Shown: positions 59,578 to 64,000 of the stretch, piece by piece
How the letters are laid out: each line of letters begins with the position of its first letter
Position numbering within the stretch: position 1 is the stretch's first letter
NCBI RefSeq assembly: GCF_001708445.1
Contig: NZ_CP015637.1
Location: 5,581,001 to 5,645,000 of the forward strand
Direction: 5' to 3'
DNA from: Pseudomonas fluorescens
Lineage (GTDB): Bacteria > Pseudomonadota > Gammaproteobacteria > Pseudomonadales > Pseudomonadaceae
DNA: 64,000 bases
The notes under the pieces: model-generated
Seen by the model: the letters and a program-made list of their open reading frames with translations, nothing else
What the model was told of the DNA's origin: nothing
Database searches by the model: none
Made by a program: the position numbers and the translations under genes

Positions 59578-60563
59578 AAAAAGACATCGCTTTGGAGCTG
59601 TGCGACATCCGCCGCGAGTTTCGGATCAACCAGGGCTTTTTCAAACCCGCCGCGACCCTGAAGGCTGTCGATGGCGTTTCCCTGCGCCTGATGCGTGGCG
59701 AGACCCTCGGCCTGGTGGGCGAGTCCGGTTGCGGCAAAAGTACCCTGGCCAAGATGCTGCTCGGTCTGTTGCCGCCTACCAGCGGCGATGTGCTGGTCAA
59801 TGGCAAACACCTGGCGGCGACGGATCGCAAGGAAATGTCCCGGCACATTCAGCCGATATTCCAGGACCCGTACTCCTCGCTGAACCCACGCAAGACCCTG
59901 CGCGAAATCGTGACCCTGCCGCTGATCGTGCATGACATCGGCAGCACCGTCGAGCGGCGCAAGAAGACCGAAGAGATGCTTGATGTGGTCGGCCTGCCCA
60001 AACGGGTGATCGACAGCTACCCGAGCCAGCTGTCCGGCGGGCAACGCCAGCGGGTGGCGATTGCACGGGCGCTGATCATGCGCCCTGACGTGTTGATCTG
60101 CGACGAACCCACCTCGGCGTTGGACGTTTCGGTGCAGGCGCAGATTCTCAATCTGCTGCAAGACCTCAAGCGCGAATTCGGCCTGACCTATCTGCTGATC
60201 AGCCATAACCTGGCGGTCATCGAACACCTCGCCGACCGGGTCGCGGTGATGTATCTGGGGCGCATCGTCGAAGAACGCACGCGCGAAGCGTTGTTCGCCA
60301 AACCCGGCCACCCTTATACCCGCGCCTTGCTGGATTCGGTGCTCACGCCCGATCCGCGCCTGGGCATTCCCGACATCGGCCTGCACGGCACCTTCCCCAA
60401 CCCCATGTCACCGCCGTCCGGCTGCGCCTTCCATCCGCGCTGCCCGAGCTGCTTCGCCCCCTGCAAAACGGCCTATCCGGCCAATGGTCCGCTTACCGGC
60501 GGCAACGTGCGTTGCCACCTTCACGACACTTCTGCCCAAACACTGGAGCTTGTCCACTCATGA
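59574..60563 (+). CDS. Peptide ABC transporter ATP-binding protein (DppF-like)
   Basis: A 329-aa ATPase, partner of the DppD-like subunit. Walker A GESGCGKS (about 54-61), signature [15 protein letters not shown], Walker [13 protein letters not shown]-loop [12 protein letters not shown] and the C-terminal oligopeptide domain with [14 protein letters not shown]. The ATG overlaps the previous stop (ATGA), and its own stop overlaps the first peptidase gene in the same way. Confidence 0.94.
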   Translation: MKKDIALELCDIRREFRINQGFFKPAATLKAVDGVSLRLMRGETLGLVGESGCGKSTLAKMLLGLLPPTSGDVLVNGKHLAATDRKEMSRHIQPIFQDPYSSLNPRKTLREIVTLPLIVHDIGSTVERRKKTEEMLDVVGLPKRVIDSYPSQLSGGQRQRVAIARALIMRPDVLICDEPTSALDVSVQAQILNLLQDLKREFGLTYLLISHNLAVIEHLADRVAVMYLGRIVEERTREALFAKPGHPYTRALLDSVLTPDPRLGIPDIGLHGTFPNPMSPPSGCAFHPRCPSCFAPCKTAYPANGPLTGGNVRCHLHDTSAQTLELVHS

Positions 60564-61984
60564 GTCGTTCACTGGCCATCAGCAACACCACAGAGCAATT
60601 CGACAACGGCGATTTTTTCAATCTGCTCGAACGTAGCGTCGCCTTGCACACCGAAAGCCAGGCAGCGGACAGCCAGCCCGAGCTGTATCGCTACCTCAAT
60701 GACTTCATCACCCCACATGTCGAGGCGATGGGCTTCAGCGTCAAGATCTATGACAACCCGGTGGCAGAGCGCGGCCCCTTCATGATCGCCACGCGCATTG
60801 AACATCCGGACCTGCCGACCGTGCTCAGCTACGGCCACGGTGATGTGGTGCGCGGCTATGAGGCGCAGTGGCGTGAAGGCCTGTCGCCGTGGCAAGTCAC
60901 TGTCGAAGGCGATCGCTGGTACGGCCGCGGCACGGCAGATAACAAAGGCCAGCACTTGATCAACCTGACCGCGCTGGAGCAAACGCTCAAGGCTCGCGAC
61001 GGCAAGCTGGGTTTCAACGTCAAACTGCTGCTGGAAATGGGCGAAGAAGAAGGCTCGCCGGGCTTGAATGCATTCTGTGCCGCGCACAGTAACGAGCTCG
61101 CCGCGGATATCTTCATCGCCTCGGACGGCCCGCGCCTGGCGGCATCACGACCGACGATTTTTCTTGGCTCGCGCGGGGTGTTCAACTTCGAACTGGTGGT
61201 CAATTTGCGCGAAGGCGCTCATCACTCTGGCAACTGGGGCGGGTTGCTGGCTAACCCTGGCATCATCCTGGCCAATGCCATCGCAAGCATGGTCGATGAA
61301 CACGGCCGGGTGAAAGTTGCGGGCCTGATGCCCGAGACACTGCCGGAGCCGGTTCGGCAGGCACTGGCCGATATTAACGTCGGTGGCGGGCCGGGCGATC
61401 CGGAAATCGACGCCAACTGGGGTAACCCGGAGCTCTCGCTGAGCGAAAAGGTATTCGGCTGGAACACCCTCGACGTTATCGCCTTCAAGACCGGCAACCC
61501 TGACGCTCCCGTGCATGCAATCCCCGGCAAGGCCAACGCCCACTGCCATATCCGCTTCGTGGTGAACAGCGACTACACGACCTTTATCCCGGCTGTGCGC
61601 GCCCACCTGGATGCGCATGGCTTCAGCAATGTCGAGGTCAAGCAAAGCCGCATTGATGTGATGCATGCCACTCGGCTGGACCCGCAGAGCCCTTGGGTCA
61701 ATTGGGCGCTCAGTTCCCTGGCACAAACCACCGGCAAAAAGCCTGCGCTGCTGCCAAACCTCGGTGGCTCGCTGCCCAACGACGTGTTCGCGGACGTGCT
61801 CGGCCTGCCAACATTGTGGGTGCCGCACTCGTACCCGGCCTGTTCACAACATGCGCCGAACGAGCACTTGCTGGCACCGGTGGTCAAGGAAAGCCTGCAA
61901 ATCATGGCGGGTCTGTTCTGGGACCTGGGCAACGACGCAGCCCGCCTGACTCAGGAACATCAGTTACGGGAGCAGGCGCAATGA
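60560..61984 (+). CDS. M20 family metallopeptidase (dipeptidase type)
   Basis: A 474-aa zinc hydrolase of the M20/ArgE/dipeptidase family. Metal and catalytic residues are visible in SYGHGDVV (His and Asp), GRGTADNKGQ, MGEEEGS (catalytic and metal-binding Glu), ASDGPR (Asp) and the last His in PACSQHAPNEH. It has the lid/dimerisation domain in the middle. It sits in the transporter operon and is translationally coupled on both sides, so it should cleave the imported compound in the cytoplasm. Confidence 0.92.
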   Translation: MSRSLAISNTTEQFDNGDFFNLLERSVALHTESQAADSQPELYRYLNDFITPHVEAMGFSVKIYDNPVAERGPFMIATRIEHPDLPTVLSYGHGDVVRGYEAQWREGLSPWQVTVEGDRWYGRGTADNKGQHLINLTALEQTLKARDGKLGFNVKLLLEMGEEEGSPGLNAFCAAHSNELAADIFIASDGPRLAASRPTIFLGSRGVFNFELVVNLREGAHHSGNWGGLLANPGIILANAIASMVDEHGRVKVAGLMPETLPEPVRQALADINVGGGPGDPEIDANWGNPELSLSEKVFGWNTLDVIAFKTGNPDAPVHAIPGKANAHCHIRFVVNSDYTTFIPAVRAHLDAHGFSNVEVKQSRIDVMHATRLDPQSPWVNWALSSLAQTTGKKPALLPNLGGSLPNDVFADVLGLPTLWVPHSYPACSQHAPNEHLLAPVVKESLQIMAGLFWDLGNDAARLTQEHQLREQAQ

Positions 61985-63135
61985 GCGCCACTCCACAACA
62001 GGCCCTGGACTGGCTCGCCGACCAGCGCCAAGCCATGGAAGCACTGCTGCAGCGTATCGTCGACACCGACTCCAACAGCTATGACAAGGCGGGCGTCGAC
62101 GCCGTGGGCGCGCTGCTCGCGGCTGAACTGGAAGCCGACGGCATCCTGCTCAAGCGCATACCGGTCGATGGTTTTGGCGACGTGATACTCGCCGAAGTGC
62201 CAGGCGAACCGGGAAAACCGGTGCTGTTGCTCGGCCATCGCGACACGGTGTTCCCCAAAGGCACCACCACGACGCGCGGCTATAGTCGCGACGCCAACCT
62301 CGCCTATGGCCCCGGCGTCGCCGACATGAAAGGCGGCTTGGTGCTCAATTGCTTCGCCCTCATGGCACTCAAGCGCGCCGGCCGGTTGCCCTATCCGGTG
62401 CAGGTTCTGTACACCGGTGATGAAGAGATCGGTTCCGGCAGCGCCAGACCCCATATCGAAAACGCCGCCCGTGCCGCCCGCGCCGTACTCAATACCGAAC
62501 CCGGCCGGGCCAGCGGTAACGTGGTCAACGCACGCAAAGGCGGAGCCACGCTGATCATCGAAGTCAGCGGCCGCGCGGCGCATGCCGGGGTCAACCATGC
62601 TGACGGAGCCAGCGCCATCGAAGCCCTGGCACGCAAGATCGTCAAGCTGCATGCCTTGACCGATTACCCGGCAGGCATCACCACTAACGTTGGCCTGATA
62701 TCCGGTGGCACGTCCAGCAACACCGTCGCGCCCAGCGCCTGCGCCCGGCTGGACGTGCGCTTCATCGAACTCAAGCATTGGGATCAAATCTTCAGCGCAA
62801 TCCAGGCCATCGTCGCCGAAGAAGAACTGATCGGCACCCGCGCCATCCTCAAGGAAGCGACGACTTTTCTACCGATGGAAGCCCATCACAGCGAACGGCT
62901 GCTGCACATCTACCAACAAAAAGCGCGTGCGCTGGGTTTCAGCGTCGAAGGCGAATTCACCGGCGGTTGCGCCGACTCCGGATTCACCGCCAGCCTGGGC
63001 ATTCCAACCCTGTGTGGCCTCGGGCCGGTGGGTGGCAAGGTTCACACCGATCGTGAATATCTGGAGCTGGACACGCTGGTGCCTCGCGCGCAGGCGTTGG
63101 TGGCGACCATTCTGGCGGTCGGCGACAGCGTTTGA
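61981..63135 (+). CDS. M20 family metallopeptidase (CPG2/ArgE type)
   Basis: A 384-aa M20 hydrolase distinct from the preceding one and closer to glutamate carboxypeptidase-type enzymes. Motifs: LLLGHRDTVFPKG, YGPGVADMKGGLVLN, YTGDEEIGSGS, NTEPGRASGN, HAGVNHADGASA in the dimerisation domain, and the last metal His in GGKVHTDREY. It is the last gene of the operon. Two hydrolases imply stepwise or alternative cleavage of imported peptides or N-acyl amino acids. Confidence 0.92.
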   Translation: MSATPQQALDWLADQRQAMEALLQRIVDTDSNSYDKAGVDAVGALLAAELEADGILLKRIPVDGFGDVILAEVPGEPGKPVLLLGHRDTVFPKGTTTTRGYSRDANLAYGPGVADMKGGLVLNCFALMALKRAGRLPYPVQVLYTGDEEIGSGSARPHIENAARAARAVLNTEPGRASGNVVNARKGGATLIIEVSGRAAHAGVNHADGASAIEALARKIVKLHALTDYPAGITTNVGLISGGTSSNTVAPSACARLDVRFIELKHWDQIFSAIQAIVAEEELIGTRAILKEATTFLPMEAHHSERLLHIYQQKARALGFSVEGEFTGGCADSGFTASLGIPTLCGLGPVGGKVHTDREYLELDTLVPRAQALVATILAVGDSV

Positions 63136-63181
63136 GGTCATGGGTTTCTACGCGTCACCGAGGCCAGGGTATCCGACAGGT

Positions 63182-63604
63182 TCACAGGCAGCTCCCGCCG
63201 CTGTCGGGTATCACTTCAAGGTGGCGCGAATGGCTTACTCGGGCGAGGCTTTTCACCTGTTCTACTGCGGCAATGACCGAACGTTCGGCCGCCCCGTCTG
63301 AAGCAATCGGGTAGACGCAGGGCTGACCAATGGAAAGGCCGTGCAATAAACGCTCATCCAGTTCACCGAGCACGACAAAACAGCAGTCACCCTTGGCCAC
63401 TCGTACCTCAGCGAGCTGGCCAGGCACCGTGTTCACAGCATCGACATGGATCAGCGCCACATTGTCAAAACAGCTGAAACCCTGATGGATCAAATCAATA
63501 TGATTGCTATCAAGCCCGCACGCGATGACCACGATACGTGTGCAATTTGAAGGCTCGCGCATCCACTTCAGGGCATGGGTACGACAATCGGCAGCTTGGC
63601 TCAT
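63182..63604 (-). CDS. Unknown 140-aa protein
   Basis: A 140-aa soluble protein that I do not recognise, starting MSQAADCRTHALKWMREPSN. The core alternates strands and helices (TRIVVIACGLDSNHIDLIHQ, VALIHVDAVNTVPGQLAEVR, GDCCFVVLGELDERLLHGLS), which suggests a Rossmann-like alpha/beta fold. It converges on the peptidase operon, 46 bp away, and follows another unknown gene on the same strand after 53 bp; the two probably form a unit. The frame stays open well upstream, so the start is a judgement. Confidence 0.6.
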   Translation of the reverse strand: MSQAADCRTHALKWMREPSNCTRIVVIACGLDSNHIDLIHQGFSCFDNVALIHVDAVNTVPGQLAEVRVAKGDCCFVVLGELDERLLHGLSIGQPCVYPIASDGAAERSVIAAVEQVKSLARVSHSRHLEVIPDSGGSCL

Positions 63605-63657
63605 AGGCGTTGCCTTTGTTTGGGGGGATTCAACAAGCGAATGGGTGCGGACACTGG

Positions 63658-63999
63658 CTAAATCACGCCGCGCGCCTGCAGCACGCTTTTCGCCAGACCG
63701 CGGGTCGCCGAAAGCACTTGTTCTACCTGTTGATCCATCGCTGCGGTGGATGAGGCTATCGTTCCCAGTTCGACGACGCGCAACGGGTGACCGTGCACGG
63801 ACCCCAGCCAGGTCAAGCCAGGAACCGTGCCGACTTCGACATCCAGTAAAAAACTTCCGTGGGAGACGCCGCGCAACAGTTGGCTGGCATGGCACGTGTA
63901 GGCTCCAGCAGATTGCTCCGCCCGCAACCAGTCGACCATCAACGCCTCGGATTGCTTGACGGCCAGATAAGCCACCTGGTCCCAGTCATCTATCGCCAC
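63658..63999 (-). CDS. Unknown protein, possibly incomplete at window edge
   Basis: At least 113 residues, read from a GTG at 63999; the real start may lie outside the window. Segments such as GAYTCHASQLLRGVSHGSFL and VPGLTWLGSVHGHPLRVVEL suggest beta-rich structure, and the C-terminus is helical (MDQQVEQVLSATRGLAKSVL). No family is recognised. It is followed on the same strand by the 140-aa gene. Confidence 0.5.
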   Translation of the reverse strand: MAIDDWDQVAYLAVKQSEALMVDWLRAEQSAGAYTCHASQLLRGVSHGSFLLDVEVGTVPGLTWLGSVHGHPLRVVELGTIASSTAAMDQQVEQVLSATRGLAKSVLQARGVI

Positions 64000-64000
64000 G

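Overview
This 64 kb window is chromosomal DNA of a Pseudomonas, most likely of the P. fluorescens group. The evidence is the gene order secG-tpiA-glmM-folP-ftsH-rlmE / yhbY / greA-carBA-dapB-dnaJ-dnaK-grpE / recN / fur / bamE / rnfH-ratA / smpB, followed by a lactate-use operon and ssrA, together with high GC and pseudomonad-like protein sequences. The assignment rests on gene order and protein resemblance, because no rRNA is present.

Positions 1-30,900 are core genome. A tRNA-Leu(GAG) closes a leftward block for protein export, triose metabolism, cell-wall precursor and folate synthesis, membrane proteolysis and 23S rRNA methylation. A second leftward block runs from grpE through dnaK, dnaJ, dapB, carA, carB and greA to a small membrane protein. 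Good sigma-32 promoters stand in front of both grpE and dnaK. recN, fur, bamE, rnfH-ratA and smpB follow. From 21.8 to 30.4 kb lies lldR / lldP-lutA-lutB-lutC-dld, for uptake and oxidation of L- and D-lactate, with a perfect LldR-type palindrome before lldP.

Positions 31,333-49,447 are an 18.1 kb genomic island inserted at the 3' end of ssrA (tmRNA). A tyrosine integrase sits next to the intact ssrA, and a degenerate copy of the tmRNA 3' end marks the other boundary. The left part carries island-maintenance genes: a DUF3987/YfjI-like protein, a second recombinase and small proteins. The rest is a defence cassette: Vsr nickase, divergent C5-cytosine methyltransferase, GHKL (MutL/MORC-like) ATPase, Z1-domain helicase-like ATPase, DUF4420 PD-(D/E)XK-like protein and AIPR protein. 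A separate AT-rich 596-aa protein follows, with a possible nuclease motif. The likely logic is that the methyltransferase marks self DNA, Vsr repairs its deamination products, and the four downstream proteins form an unconventional restriction or abortive module.

Positions 49,448-53,968 look like the residue of an older island at the same site. They hold a second att-like terminator repeat, an integrase pseudogene with a 647 bp deletion, a compact operon (unknown protein, homospermidine synthase-like enzyme, MFS exporter), and fragments of an island small gene and of a LysE-type exporter.

Positions 53,969-64,000 hold a LysR regulator divergent from a Dpp-like peptide ABC transporter operon (binding protein, two permeases, two ATPases) that ends in two M20 metallopeptidases. 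Two unrecognised leftward genes follow, the last reaching the window edge.
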